Shown: positions 19,530 through 32,928, numbered from the stretch's first letter. The stretch: DNA of 64,000 nucleotides from Isoetes taiwanensis (GCA_021234155.1 JAJEKV010000001.1:25531189-25595188), one strand, 5' to 3'. The notes: generated from the sequence alone by a model not told the origin. Program-made: numbers and translations.

Positions 19530-22500
19530 TCCAAATTTTGAACCTCTATAACTTGAGCTGCAGAGCTCCAAATCGCCTGAAATTTGTTGTGTTAGGACCG
19601 TTAGACAGCCTAGAATCCATTTATGACCTCAAATTAGGATAGAAATGTCAAACCCCATCTCAAAATGACCAAAGTTGCTCAAACCCTTGAATTGTCTTTC
19701 CAAACTGTGTTTGTCTGTAGATAGAAGCATACCCCATTAGTAGCTCGCAAGTATTGCTCTCGGCTCAAATCTGATGCCTTACTCCTAGATAGAAGTGCCC
19801 AAGAACACCCCTTTGTTATAGTCATCTAGACCTCAGCATAGCAACCCAAGTCCAACTCTTCGTACATCACCTCTGCTCATGCCCAAGGCGTAAACCCTGA
19901 CCTAATTCTGCGTCCTTCTAATAGAGTTTGACTTACATAGCCGCCACATTGACACTCCCTATTGCCAGGATACCTAGAAAGGAGCTAGAGTCTAGAGCTG
20001 CCCAAGTCACTCCATGTGTAGAGATTGGACTCCCCCAAACCAACTTTGCTAGGACCTTAGAGTATGCCTCAAACATCATGGAGGTCTTGCAAAACAGCAC
20101 CACACGTCCTAATGTCCATAGACTTGTAGATTATAGATATGTCTCCAGTAATGCTGCTCGAGCCATCTTGCTTGCTTATAGAGCCCAAAATGTTGTAGGA
20201 GAGCCTTTCAAGTAGACCCTTAGACTCTAGGATATACGAGAGTTGCTTTCGAAGTACAGGGCCAGAGCCACAGAAGAGCTAGAGGTGCAACTTCTTGAAG
20301 ACATCAAGGTCCCAGCTGATGTACAGACAGATAAGGAGAGGAGACCGAAAAGGCAGGCCCAAGAGAGGGAAGCACAACGACAAACACCTCAACCGACAAA
20401 CGAGTAGAACAGGACACCACCGGCCTACCATCAAATTCATCAAATGGGTTGGCAACCAACGGCATCAAGAATCTTCTAGATGGCAACTTCCCGGCTACCA
20501 CGTCCACGAGCTCACATCAGAAAGAGGATCTCGACGCCTTCACCAACTCGACGCACATGAGTTTCAAATGGAAGAACGCAAGACAGCAAAACATAGGTGC
20601 AGGAAGACGTTAGACATCGATGCCGCGTTAGCATCACGAGCTAGGGCCAGAGGGCATAATCTTCCGTCGAGGAGAGAAGTCATGGCGACACAGGAGCGTA
20701 TAGAAACCGGAGAGAAGACCACCACGACCTTGCAGGCCAGCAGCTCAAGCGAACGTCATGCAACGTCAACAAAAGGAGCAACCAAGCTAAGCAACAACAA
20801 AGCACCTAAGGCTAATCAGGACAAGCTTCCAGCTACCTTGCACCAGCAGGAGAACTTTCATCGGTTCCAAAAAGTAGGAGACCATGATGGGGAGGAGACG
20901 CATATCAAGGAACATCTCCGACTCAAAGGCCTATATCAGCATTAGGCAAGATCAAGGAGGAGAATATTCTGCTCAAACAGGAATTCCGGACCCAGGAACA
21001 CCTAGAAACCAAAGGAAGGACGGCTTTACTACGTCAGCCAAGGAGTGCGAGACTCGAATGGTTAGGACCCAAAGGACGGAGGAGACGACCTAGCCAGCAG
21101 GTACAAATCACGCAAAGGCGACCAGAAGGAGCCATGGTAGGAGCAATGGAGATGACCACACTTCCAGGCACAGGAGAGCCACCTCGGAATAAGCAACAGG
21201 AGTCGCACTCAGAAATTCAACCTGCGGGGGAATGACAATGCCTGCCTACCGACCACGATCTCAGAGCTTCGAAGACATTCAAGAATGCCCGACTGCAACA
21301 GCCAGGTGACCCTACTCAAGCTCGATCAATGGCACCGCAAATCAGCAATCTTGCAACGACACACCGCATGTAGGGACGTGAGCGGTCACCGCATTCCTCG
21401 CGACGAACATACACAATAAGGAGGAGCATCTTTTTCAAGGGATCACATCGACGAACACTCTTCGCAACTTGAGGTGATCAGCTCGGATCAGACATGAAGC
21501 TCAACAATAGTAGCAGCATCTCAAGGAATCCCGGAGTCAACCAGAACAAAGAAGATGCAGCAAAACCGAAGAATCAAACGCGATCGAGGAGGGAAAACCC
21601 TAAAGGAGTATAAACATTTAAGTAGATATTCGTAGTTGTTTTGAAAAAGTGGATGAATTAAAAAATCCCAATGTAAATGCGTATATGTCTATTGTATATC
21701 TTGGGTGCTCACAGTTATAGTGGAGAAACATGAGTTTAAAGTCATGTTTTACGGATTTAGCACTTAGATCAGGAAGCTCCTTCACTGCGACTACCAAAGG
21801 AGGAAGCAAGGAGGCACAACTATAGCCCAAGATCAAAACGGAAGAGCAAGTACGAGGGAGAAACGACCGGAGGCCAAGCAAACCTTCGAATCCAAACACT
21901 CTGGAAGTGCCCTCAAGTAGAAGACCGCTCGTCCACCCAATGTCAGAATAAGAGACAACACCGGTCATGTCAAGATCATCAGCGCTGCACCAGGACATCG
22001 TCAGGATGCAACACTACCTCTTGTAGCAGTGGCAGCACTTGACGAACCTATGACATGAGTGGCCTCAACAATGGAAGGAGGAACGCCCCGACATCAACAA
22101 GCCAACTAAGAAGGCAACATCTCGACAACCATAATTCCAACTTGTAGTAATATAGGGTGATGCGCTATGACACGTGTATTAGATGGAGATGCACTTACGA
22201 AAGGCACCGCGACGAGGAGATATGCCTCCAACAACTAGGTGATGGCTTCGTCAGGTACTCCTACCAGTAATTAGAAGAGAAGAAGCCGATCATATCTCCG
22301 ACATGGGCACATCAAATGCCCAAGGTAGAAGCATTCGACACCTTAACGACAAGGATAGCAACTGAAGCACCTTCGGCAAAAAGAGTTCAAGATAATAGCC
22401 AGGCTATTCAACGACAAGAGTATATCTAAGGCAAGTACTTCTTCAACTCAAGGGTCAAGCTGCACAGATATAAGGATCCATCACCCCGACAACATAGCCA

Positions 22501-25500
22501 GCATAGAGGAGAGCCATGATGCCTTACTTGCCAGAGAGACCGACATGCATAGAGGGACAAAGGTCAGGAACTGAAAGCTGGAGAAGTGCTAGCAACCGAC
22601 TTCTTCCACGAGCTCCCTAGAGGCAACAGGAGGATCAAGACTGACGAGCACAATCAAAGTCACCGGAAGGTACCTCAAGACAAGAAGATGGCATAGCACT
22701 GTGGAATGTGACAACGTCCAAGCCATGTGATCGAGGGGATCAAACAAGGAAGTTTGGAAGCTCGATGGAGAAGCAATTAGGTGAGGCGAAGCGAGCCGAT
22801 AACTTACACGCGGATTTGCATGCAACTTGGTGAATCCAAGGATGGACGATTCAAAGAACAACTGCAGAAGAAAACAATTCCAGAGGAGTATAGCCAAAGA
22901 AAGCGCGCACAGCCTCAAGAGACGCCTCCAAATAGCTTCAAGCAGCAAGAAGGGGGAACAACTACCGCCCAAGAACAGGATCAGGAAGCAGACCGAAATG
23001 TCGAAGCATCAACGACCAGCACACCTTTAGTTAGAATGTCATGCAAAGCGTGTGGTGCCATAGCCGACAAACATCGGAGGGCCCAAGTATACCAACAAGT
23101 TGCCCGGAGTATGAGCTGACGTACAAATAGGAGGATATAGATCATCAACACCATTGAACGGGAGGAACACCGGTGACATCGCCAAGAAGTAGGTGTGCAA
23201 CTCGAAGGGAGGCATAAGGGGGACCTAATAGCTCTAGTAGTAATTGTAATTATGTAAGCTATATGTTTTGCATGTATAGTTCCCTTGTTATTCCTTCCCT
23301 CCCGTAGCATAACAGATCAAAGGAAGAGATGTCAGGCAATTTGCAGGCGTGAAGCAATCAACATCCTCAACACTCTTCGGGCAACACGATAACGACAAGA
23401 GGACTCGACGTATGAGACATCGATGGAGTCGAAGAAACAATATCGGATACAGAGTCGTCCTTTAGCTGCCAAGACAAAGAGTTCAAGATGAAAGATCTTC
23501 TTCAATGGCGCCACCTTCAGGCTTTTGAAAAGCGGCATGGAAGATTTCAAGTGATCAACTACACCATCAAGCCACCAGCAATGAGAGGCTTCTAACGAAC
23601 AAAGTCAACCTCTACATCAAAGGGGATCCACCGTCAAGGAGACTGAAGTATCGAGCGACTCGGAAGAACGTCACCTTGCTACTTCAAGCAGGCATCAAGT
23701 GGATGAGCTTCTAGCAAGCTCAAGCATCTAAGGCCATGGGGCCTAGTAGGTTAAATGTATGGACGGTAACATCCATATTGGGATTAGAAGGCATTTCCAG
23801 ATATTCTCGCTGAAAGGATCGCCCCAATATTGAGCTAGGCGTCAAGATTGGGAAGGAAATGCATAGGAGTAACTATAATTATACACGATTGTTAACAGAC
23901 ATCCAATGTATTGAAACCACTTGGTGAGATTGATCTCCTCACTAAGAAGGAATCATTACTAGGAAAATTGTTGACCATGTATAAATCTAGTACCTCCAAA
24001 GAATAATCCAACCGAAAGAAAAGAAGTAATCTAACAAGTCCGGCCAACTTGTTACGATGACATCAATTCGATTGGTAGGAATATTCCAAGGGTTTAAATA
24101 ACCTAAAAAAGGGGGAATCTCTAGAATATAAAAGAATAGTACATGTAAGGTACATCTAAAATAAGAATTATAGTAATAATCAAAAAGTCTTTTGAGACAA
24201 AAGGAATTGTCATGATGACAAAACCTTGTGGTTTAGAATCGTTCTAACTAAGTAGGTAACCCATAACTATATTGAAATAAATGATAACATAATATGTGCA
24301 TCCATCTTAGATGGTTATATATGTTAGCTAAGGCTAGTAAATTAATGCGCTAAGTAAGAAGCGTATAACCTCTTAAGGGGAGAGAATAGATATGACGTTG
24401 CGTACAACGTCATTGAAGGGGTGCAGGACCATTTTCTTTTCGAAGAAAGTGGGAGGGCTCAATCTTATGATTGAACGTACTTGCATCGAATTGACCAACC
24501 CATAGAATAGAGTTCACTCCGGCAATGGCCGAAGCGAACAGAGCGTAAGATAGATACCTTAGTGCTCAGGAGGCCTTCAACGTGCGAGACTGAAGTAGTA
24601 GCTAACTACACCAATGAAGCGGAGCAAAACTATGGGAGCAATGCAACGACCAAGTCATCTCCAAAACTACTCGACGTCGGCTCAATGGGTGGATGCGTTC
24701 TAGCCTAAGGTAAGGCGTGCGCAGGTATTATAAGCTTTAATGTGTCTTATAGATAAGTTAAATATAGATCCTAATAACTGCATAGAAATTGTTGTACGTA
24801 TATGTATCATAGAGAAATAAGTTAAATAGCAACGATAATGTGAGGTAGCATGTTAATAAATCCTTCGCAAGGATGCAATTCCTTCCAAGGATAGCTATAT
24901 GACCTCGGGGTCCTTATAAATATAAATAGAAAATAGAGTTTGGATATACTTAAGTGCATCTTAGGGATATACTTCCAAGGGTAATGCAGGACCCAAGGAA
25001 GAGAATAAGAAGCACATCTAATTCTTGTGTATGATAATTAAAACCTTGTCTAGGTAACAATAGGTCTAATCAGGGTTATTGTTTAAATAATCGCGATCTA
25101 AAAGTCGTTAAATATTGTAAAGCTTAGAATAAATACAATTGTACTATCGGAAGTAATGTATCCGATACTATGATAATGTTAATTCAAAAATATTACCTTA
25201 GGGTAATTATGTTAATCACATGCATTAAAAGAGCCAGGAAAAATTGGCTCAGGCATGTCGATTTGTGTCTAGATTAGTTTCATGTGTAGTTAAGATTAAT
25301 CTACGCATGCAACCTATGCCAGGTATGGGTTGCATGCGTATTTACCGATGATGGGACCACTACGGTGATCTCTAGGGCGTGGTGTAATGCCACTGTAGGC
25401 ATGACCGCGTTTCCGCTTGGATGAGTGGAAGGTAGATTAGAAAGTCTACTTCTGTCCCACGGAGGTAGACGACCTCGAGAGAAAGGAGGTCATTAAGGAA

Positions 25501-26405
25501 TGCACTGATAGGAAAGGCACCTTTAGCCCCATATATGCTTTGATAGGAGGAATCTATCCTTCACGCCCCCCCACGCGGGAAGGATATCCTCCACGCTGGG
25601 CAACTAGAGGTGTAGGCATGAGCAGCATATAGGCATGATAGGGCGCTGTCTCCACGGCCACGATGGAAGAAGCATCCTCTTCCCACGCCGGGAGATTAGC
25701 CATGCATTCATGTAGATAGGTGGGTTGGTCACCATATAACCAAAATTTTATTAATAATTAAAATGGTAATAACGTAGGTCGACCTGCAGGCCAATAGAGC
25801 GCTCCAGAGGGCAAGGAGGTCGAGCTATGATGTGTTGCAAGGGATGAAGAGTACCTTAGAGGTGTAAATTTTGTATGAAATTGATAAACCTTGATAAACT
25901 TAAATGTTGTATTAAGTAAGGTTAATAATTACCTTGCGTGGATTAAGTTATGAAGTGATAAGTTAATTGGATAATGAAATAGTACAGTAATGTCTTAAAC
26001 ATTACCTTAGAGTAATTCTAATAATTAAGATAGTAAGTATGTAATTATAGATATTGTAAAATTAATGCAGGATTTTAAGGTGCGAAGACTTGCAACACAA
26101 ATTTTGTTGGAATGTGTTGCAAGGAATGAAGAGTATCTTAAATAATAATTGTATATGAAAGTGTTAAATTGTGATAAACTAAATGTTATGATAACGGGAA
26201 CTAATAAGTACCTTGTTTTAATAGAAGTTACGAATTGACAAGTTATGTGATAAGGTAATGGCGTAATAATGTTCTAAAAATATTACCTTAGGGTAATCTT
26301 AATAAATGTGTAAGTATTATAGTAGTATATCGTATGTATCAGGTTGATTGCAGGTTAGGAAGATTCCAAGGTGGGGAGACCCACGATGCTGCGGACAGCA
26401 TCATT
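19530..26405 (+). other. Non-coding interior of the LARD element
   Basis: About 6.9 kb with many stops. The longest frame (20295-20945, 216 residues) is basic and low in hydrophobics, with no capsid motif or zinc knuckle. The half from 20.2 to 23.7 kb is purine-rich and GC-moderate, while 23.8-26.3 kb is AT-rich, suggesting two source sequences. Words around ATTACCTTAG and AATGTTATGATAA recur near 25190, 25990 and 26280, the last part being weakly repeated (the GTGTTGCAAGG(G/A)ATGAAGAGTA stretch occurs at 25832 and 26112). Confidence 0.6.
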
Positions 26406-26420
26406 TCAAGGTGGGGAGAA
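26365..26420 (+). other. Polypurine tract, with an upstream duplicate
   Basis: CAAGGTGGGGAGAA ends exactly where the 3' LTR begins (26420/26421). A second copy, CCAAGGTGGGGAGA, lies about 41 bp upstream. The proximal copy is the likely plus-strand primer. Confidence 0.8.
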
Positions 26421-28081
26421 TGTGATCGTTCCAAGACACGATATCACGGTCCCCGGATGTATCTTGCATCGCCGCCACGCCGCACACATTAACCCCCGAC
26501 TGACGTGTATGCCGACGTGTAGCCAGGCTAGTAGCCCCTAGGGGGCAACTTGCTAGGTATGTGCATTTCTTATTAATGTGCACATGCACATTTATTTGGG
26601 TGCACACATTTCCATGTGGGCACATTTAGGTGCACACATTTCCATGTGGGCCCATTTAGGTGCACACATTTCCATGTGGGCACATTTGGGTGCACACATT
26701 TCCATGTGGGCACATTTGGCCACCTAGCCATTAAAGGCAAGTGGGCCCATTTCCAATTATCCCACATGCCTAAAGGGGATAATTGGAAACCCTAGCCTAA
26801 CCCCTTGCCTATTTAAGTAGGAGAACCCTAACTTGGCCAATTTTCGTTCCTAGGGTTTTAGAGCTCTGTTTTGGCTGCCCCAGGAGTCAAAACCGCCTCC
26901 CAGACTCTGTCTGAGAGAATGGCACCATTAGTTTCCCTTAGTTCGAGCATTTCAGCAGGATGGTCGAACTCAGATCAGGAGGAGGAACTCAAGGATCAGG
27001 TATTTAGGCAATTTAATAGCTTAAACCCTCTTTTAGTCATCGAACCAGTAGGTTTAGCCTATTAAATTGCCCATAGCAGCCTTCTAGATCTCTAGATACC
27101 AGACTCTAATACCTAACTCTATGATGTAGATTAGATCTTGTTCTTTAGTTCTTCTGTGATGTATATGGATGATGTATCTCTATGCTCCTTGTATTGGGAA
27201 GGGGGGTAGAGACCTAAAGCTTTGTAGTTGATGCTCCTAGAGTAGCCTCTCTAGCACACTGTAGATTCGGCCTGTGCACAAGAACCACACCTGGTTGTGG
27301 GTGAAGGGGCCAGACTGGCTAAGAAGGAGGTTCGTGTCCTGACTCTTGAACGATCCCTCTGGCGTGTAAAGTCTACCGGGGATCACTGTGACTAGGTCTA
27401 ATGGCTTGCCACTGAGTGTGGGCAGGGCATGGGCTCGACGCCCGTGAAGTGGGGTTCACTTTCCATTGGGTTCAAGTCGAATAAGGGCAGTGGCCCTCTA
27501 GTCACCTCGAGTCAGCATGTAGATCTCTGGAGGGAGAGATCCCTACCTGCCCCATCGGAACTGGGGAGATGTAACCCAGGATATAGCCCCCTCGGCTATG
27601 TATCCGGCGGGCTACAGTCAGGTCCCAACACTTTTCAACCTACTCTGCAAAGTGTGCACAGGAGGGGCAGATGGAGTGGACAACCCAATGCCATGTTCTT
27701 ATGCCAGCCAGATCCATTGCCATGAATTCTGTCTGCAATGACCTCTGGAGACCCAAGCTTGTCAGTCCATCCCTGTGTCTGAGCCTTGGGTAGGATTTCC
27801 TATGTGTTGTGCTGATCTTTGTCTATGCAGATATGTGGGAGACCATCCTTCGTGATGGTCATATGACGTTGATGTATGTACTACTGACATGTGTGTTTAC
27901 GCTTCCGCAGCTAGGTAGGCCCTGAGGGAGACGGGGTAAAATGACCCCTTCACTCTTCCCACTGGGACTCGTTACGGGTGCAGTGATTGTGGAGGGCCCT
28001 GTATCAGTGTGGAGCTGGTATGGGGGATGAACTCCTGTTTGTATACGGTGCGGGCATCGTATACGAGTAGGGGACGTCACA
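26421..28081 (+). repeat. 3' LTR (1,661 bp)
   Basis: Nearly identical to the 5' LTR over the central 1.1 kb (a handful of substitutions and two small indels) and over the last 250 bp. Two blocks are clearly more different: the first about 85 bp, and a stretch corresponding to 17515-17740 of the 5' copy. Confidence 0.92.
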
Positions 28082-28104
28082 CATTTTCAGTCCGCGTCCC
28101 AAAA

Positions 28105-28625
28105 TTCAAGATTTGTTCCACTTTAATTAAATACGACACATATCAGATTCAGGTACAGTTGGCAAGGCTTGCCCGGAGAAATTATAAGTCAACTGGGTCC
28201 TGCAACATGCTTCTACACAAGTTGGTACAGCCAGGTACAAGAGTGTTTGATTACTTCTCCTGTGGTGCTTTTGGCAGAGCTGCATTGATTCACAAAAGGT
28301 TGGACATGATCCGACTAGCAGTGCCTGAAGGAGGCTAGACCACCTGCTCAATCCTATCCTGGCTGCAGTCCCTGTGTCCCAGCATCAAGGTGATCTTGAA
28401 GGTAGAGGTGATGAACATGCATAAACAGGTCAAGCCCTACATGAATCACTTGAGATTGCTGACGTTGACTACGAGGCTATTAAAGAAGCTAAGTTCGACC
28501 TCGACAATCTCGATGAAGCTGACCTCACTACCCATGCATTTGATTTTGACCCCATCAGTGGTGCTAGACCATCTAATCCTATTACTGGCACTGAGGAGCC
28601 TGATACCACAGAGAAAGAATTGTAA
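28105..28625 (+). pseudogene. Unidentified decayed coding fragment
   Basis: One frame gives FSCGAFGRAALIHKRLDMIR up to a stop at 28336. After a frame shift another frame gives HLLNPILAAVPVSQ and, past an in-frame TAA near 28420, an acidic run (DLDNLDEADLTTHAFDFDP) ending at TAA 28623-28625. Amino-acid composition looks protein-like but I do not recognise the family. It lies directly after the LTR element, so it may continue the sequence that was interrupted at 16330. Confidence 0.35.
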
Positions 28626-30190
28626 ATTATGTGTAGCTCAAATGTAAAAATCATATTTTTGTATATAAATTTTTCAAAGTCATGGATTGACCATGTCTCT
28701 ACTTGACTGTGGATATGCAAATTAAGATTGTTATAAAATTAATCTTATTTTTAGTTGTATTTTTTGCATTGTCTTGTTTCTAATGGCGCCAGATAATGGC
28801 ACTTCACATGCACGAATACACATAATGGCGCCATAATAGGTCAAAAATGGGTCACAAAAAAGACTAATAAACAATTTTGTCCCTAATTGAAATCACGAAA
28901 TTTCTCAGTTAGAATTATAGATGTAATACTATGTTTTATGTCTTGAATATAATGTTCTATAAAAAACTAAGCATCTACGGAGTGGTTTAACATGACCCTT
29001 CCTAAATTCTAAGTGTTCCAAAATGATCATTATGCAAAATTATGCAAAGGAAAAGCCAAAAGTATTTTTGAATTTTAAAAATTCGAATATTGGTTTATTC
29101 CTGTTTCTGTTCCAAATTGTAGGCTCACGTTCCCGTTCCAGGTAACTATGCTGTGAAGGCCGCTTTAATATGTATCTTAAATTCTGACTTTAAATGGACA
29201 CAAAATCCCGCTAGCAATGCGCTTCAATTATACATGTGTCCCAATAAATGAAACCGCATCTGTAAATCTAGGATTTGCAACAACAACATATAGTGTAATT
29301 ATGCCTGCAACAAGATTCTCTGTATGTAGGATGTCATGTGTTCTTGTGCTTGGCAGTTTCTCAGACAGATGAACAACATTTTTGAAGTCAATAAATTCTA
29401 TGTAGCCATGATATCCATAATGGCACTTGCATTTGTGAAAGCAATGACATCTGCAGGAGGCTCAAAACATAAGTCCCAATCTGATTAAGATGCTGAAAAT
29501 TTGCTATGCACAGTTTATTTAAATAACCGGTTCTAAATCTAAATAGCTGGGTTAAAAGTTTAAACTTTCTAGAATGTGTACGAAATGGATCAATATGAGT
29601 GGCTTAAGGAAAATGTACACGATACTGACGACTTCAACACCGAAATCCATTATATGTTCTTGGATTTCAAGGCCATTGAACTCATGATCCTTTTCTAAAG
29701 ATAAAGGAGGCATATGGAAAAAATAAAGGTATAATGGGACAACATCATTCAATTAAACATCATTCAATTAAATATCTGGATAAAAAAAAATTGAAAGTCG
29801 TATCCTTTCCGAGTTACTTGAAGCTACTAGTTATTTGTCATGCAACATTAAAACAAATTTGGAGCAGGATCATCCCTTTTATTTAAGTTGCTAACAATTA
29901 GTTACGCCACATATGATAGTTAAAATTGGAAACAGGATAGTTGGTAACAACTTTTTATGCCACATATTCTCATAAAAACGACTGAAGTATGCTAAAAGAA
30001 ACAAGTGTTCATCGCATGTTAGAAGCAATAAAAACCAGAAACTGATACTTAGAAAACTTACTTACCTTATGAAAAACAAATGGCATTGACTGGCCGGCTC
30101 TCCATGCAGAAACTAATGCATGTTCGTACTTCCCAAAGTCATCTTTGCATGGCAAGCATGGGCATAATCTGGGTCTCTTGGTACGATTGT
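28626..30190. other. AT-rich intergenic DNA
   Basis: No recognisable gene. Near 28785-28830 the decamer ATGGCGCCA(G/T) occurs twice in opposite arrangement. Confidence 0.3.
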
Positions 30191-30384
30191 CTTATTTAAC
30201 AACCACCGTCATGTTTGAACCAGCATGAAATAAAAAAAAACTCCATGTATTTTTTCAACTCCATGTATTTTTTCCTTCGATGTGGCTTTAACATGACACT
30301 CACGAAAAAATTGGTTAACTTAAAGTCCACACAAAGCTCGTGTATTTTTCTTTGTTCAAACATGACCGTGGTTGATAAATAAAA
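30191..30384. mobile_element. MITE-like 194-bp inverted-repeat element
   Basis: The left arm at 30191-30220 (CTTATTTAACAACCACCGTC and ATGTTTGAAC) matches the reverse complement of 30354-30384 at about 27 of 30 positions. The interior is AT-rich and non-coding, with a duplicated CTCCATGTATTTTTTC. Flanking target duplication was not clear, so the superfamily is unknown. Confidence 0.6.
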
Positions 30385-31925
30385 CGCTCGCTCTTGCTAT
30401 TCTTGATGAACTAGAAACCATTGCAGCAGTGCAGTATAAGTTCAAGGTAAGTAATACAAGCGTCCAAATATAAGGCTTTGTTCTCTACATTGCTTGCTGT
30501 GCAATCCTTTGTGTTCTGCTTTTCCCTGCCTAGAATATCTTGCCAAAACAGATTATGACTACTGGAAGACCATAGCCCAGCTTTGTTTGAAGTTTGAAAT
30601 GTTCAGGAACAAAAAAAGGCACTAAATAATCTAATCTACATTGGTCTACCCTTTCTGTTGTATTATGTCTGGTGTAAATGCCATATCAGTGCTATATGTG
30701 TATATGTCCTTTCTGGTCAATGCAGCTCATAGCAGTGAAGGCAAAATGTCCTGCCTCTTCTAGATGAAATACAGAAAGAATAAAAAAACTGTCGCTAACA
30801 AGACATACCGGCAAAGGATGAGGGGCATGTCACTTTTGCACCCATTTTTTGTAACAGCAAGCTCGTTGGTCAGAAAATGAACAAGCTACTCCGAGTCCGA
30901 GCCGTTGTGACTGTTTTTCACTGTCACGTGATCAATACCAGTATTGCAGTGGTTGTTATGTATATCAAATCTTGAACTGGATAGCATTTTAATGAGATGG
31001 AGCAGGTAAGACAATGAAATGTGCTTATGTGAAATTTGCAAAGTTAGAGGGTCATGCAAGGGTTTTAGTGAATTTTCAAGCCAGCGCATAGTGCAATGGA
31101 ATTCAACGGTGCCCATTACGCGTAAGGTTTCCTGCCACTGGAATGTTTTGAAGTTATTCTATGTGAAGTATAGCCAGATAAGGTCACAGTTTTCAGTGTC
31201 TTGAAAGTATGTGCCTATTAACAGGAGTAACTGATTAAGGAGAGATTGAAGCAAAGACAATGTGCTTCCCCCATTTTGATTGATTCTGCGCAGTGTACTA
31301 CTCCATTATCAAGTTGTAATTAGGCCTTGTTCTTTGTAGTCTACTGTATTGCCAGCAACCATTATGAAGGCTTCATATACCAGTTATCACGATTCCTTTA
31401 CCTAAGATACTTTGAGAGATGACCCAAATTGTAATGAATAATAAGTGCATGATGCACAGTTGCATATGATCATTACCACGCCCATCTTTGTGCTATATTC
31501 TTGGGAATTATGTTAATAGCTCATGTCGGAAAAGGTTTAATTTTGCATGAACGTGACAGCAAATCTTGGAAGGTTACTTCGGAGTTCGGAACCACACCTC
31601 TAATTCTCCATCTAGGTTGCCATATCATATTTACAAGATACAAGGTTTTAAAAAGCTTTTAGCTTTCAAGGATCAACTATGCAACTTGTATTTACGGCAT
31701 GTCATTGTTGGAAGACAACAACATAGATGGTCTATATACAGTACTGGAGCAAGCCTAATGTGTAGGAGATATAAAAAATACAGTTAGATTCCCAATATCA
31801 GAGAACAACCATGTTCTTCTTACATATGCAAAAATAAGTGCAGAAAGAGTAACACAATGTGCTTACTTATTTTTGCACTTTGCTAAAATACTCATCCATA
31901 GAAGACATAACATAACCCGACTATA
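30385..31925. other. Intergenic DNA, nothing recognised
   Basis: Only short random frames on both strands. No repeat structure was noticed. Confidence 0.3.
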
Positions 31926-31974
31926 CTACATGAAATACCTTAGTTTGCCCGGTTGAATTATTCTTATACACATC

Positions 31975-32184
31975 TTTCTGGATTGACCATTCCAAAAACT
32001 CCTTTGCCATCCTGGTGGATCCAAATCAATGGCTATTAAAACGCGATTTTGTATCCTTGATCCAACATTAGTTGGCAATTTCACAAATGGCTGCCTATGC
32101 CTACTTTCAGGGCAATACACAGATCTTATTTCATCATCAAAACTGACAGAACCTTCTTCTCTTCCTCCGCCGCCAACTTGCTGC
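31975..32184 (-). pseudogene. Exon-like fragment, perhaps of a DIS3/RRP44-type exoribonuclease
   Basis: After a good acceptor (ATCATTGCAG, ending near 32181) the frame reads QVGGGGREEGSVSFDDEIRS, then VYCPESRHRQPFVKLPTN and SRIQNRVLIAID. The order of an aromatic-Pro-basic cluster, then xIPxVxxPT, then NRVLxAID, faintly resembles the cold-shock/RNB junction of DIS3 proteins, which continues SWxxxSRYPxGH; here that part is unrecognisable. No neighbouring exon was found. It may be an isolated exon of a gene whose other exons lie in unrecognised introns, or a relic. Confidence 0.25.
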
Positions 32185-32186
32185 AA

Positions 32187-32928
32187 TGATCATCTGAATT
32201 AACAAAATACTACAAGACAATAAGAACTAACGTGGGAATCTGCTTGGGCATGATGGCAAACAGTAGAAAACATTCTGCAATCAACGGCATGTTCTAAGAA
32301 AAAACTTCCACATGGCAAGGCGCCATGGGCTTAGACAGCTAATGCAATTTAAGTTGTTTTTATATAGAGCTCTGTGAGGGTCAGCTTTTGCCAAGCTGGG
32401 TGGCGAATACCCAGAAACAGCCAATATTTGGCTTTATTCGCTCTAGTCAACTCCCTTGTGAAGCCAATATTTGGCTCCATTCGCTCTAGTCAACCAATAT
32501 GCAGTTCATTTCTTATATCACTAGGCGGCCAACTACATGCAAGCATTAACTTAGCCAACTTAAAGCAGGCTTTCTGGCTCATATTCAGGCTTTCTTTGAA
32601 TCTGAACTGGGCGGTAAGTACCAGATTCTTAAGATTTCCTTCCAGGCATCTCATCTGCTTTAAAGCTAATAATAATGGAAACCTGTGCTTAAAAAGAAAA
32701 GTGCAGAGCTTCTTTGCCGACTGTTTTCAGAACTTACAGATTTCGGTGAAAACGTAGAAAGTGTCAAAGAGCGGCTTCGGCAAACGTGGTGCCGCCTTTG
32801 AGAGGAAGAATGGTCCGTCCATTACACGAGAGAATGGCGGGCACTCAAGCAGCCTATTAAGAAGTTTTTGCCCCAACCAACAAAGTACCCATATATCCTA
32901 AACAAGCACAATAGCCCATCAAGCAAAC
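32187..32928. other. Upstream region of the dirigent gene
   Basis: Contains a duplicated GCCAATATTTGGCT(T/C) with ATTCGCTCTAGTCAA (near 32422-32455 and 32462-32494). A TATA-like CATATATCC lies near 32890, about 40 bp before the dirigent ATG. The 127-residue frame at 32374-32757 has no domain and is probably not a gene. Confidence 0.4.

Larger units (their letters stand above)
16331..28081 (+). mobile_element. Complete non-autonomous LTR retrotransposon (LARD type), 11.75 kb
   Basis: Two direct long terminal repeats (16331-17996 and 26421-28081) both begin TGTGA and end GACGTCACA. The 5-bp target duplication CATTT is exact at 16326-16330 and 28082-28086. A tRNA-iMet-type primer binding site (TGGTATCAGAGCA) starts 2 nt after the 5' LTR, and a purine tract AAGGTGGGGAGAA abuts the 3' LTR. 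The 8.4-kb interior contains no gag, protease, reverse transcriptase, RNase H or integrase motif in any frame I inspected. This is the definition of a large retrotransposon derivative mobilised in trans. The orientation follows from PBS and PPT. It inserted into already decayed coding sequence. Confidence 0.92.

Noticed and set aside
20295-20945. 216-codon frame in the LARD as a possible gag
   Set aside because: No capsid homology region, no zinc knuckle, composition basic and polar; surrounding sequence is full of stops.
32374-32757. 127-codon frame upstream of the dirigent gene
   Set aside because: Overlaps a short repeat, has no known domain and would occupy the promoter of the dirigent gene.
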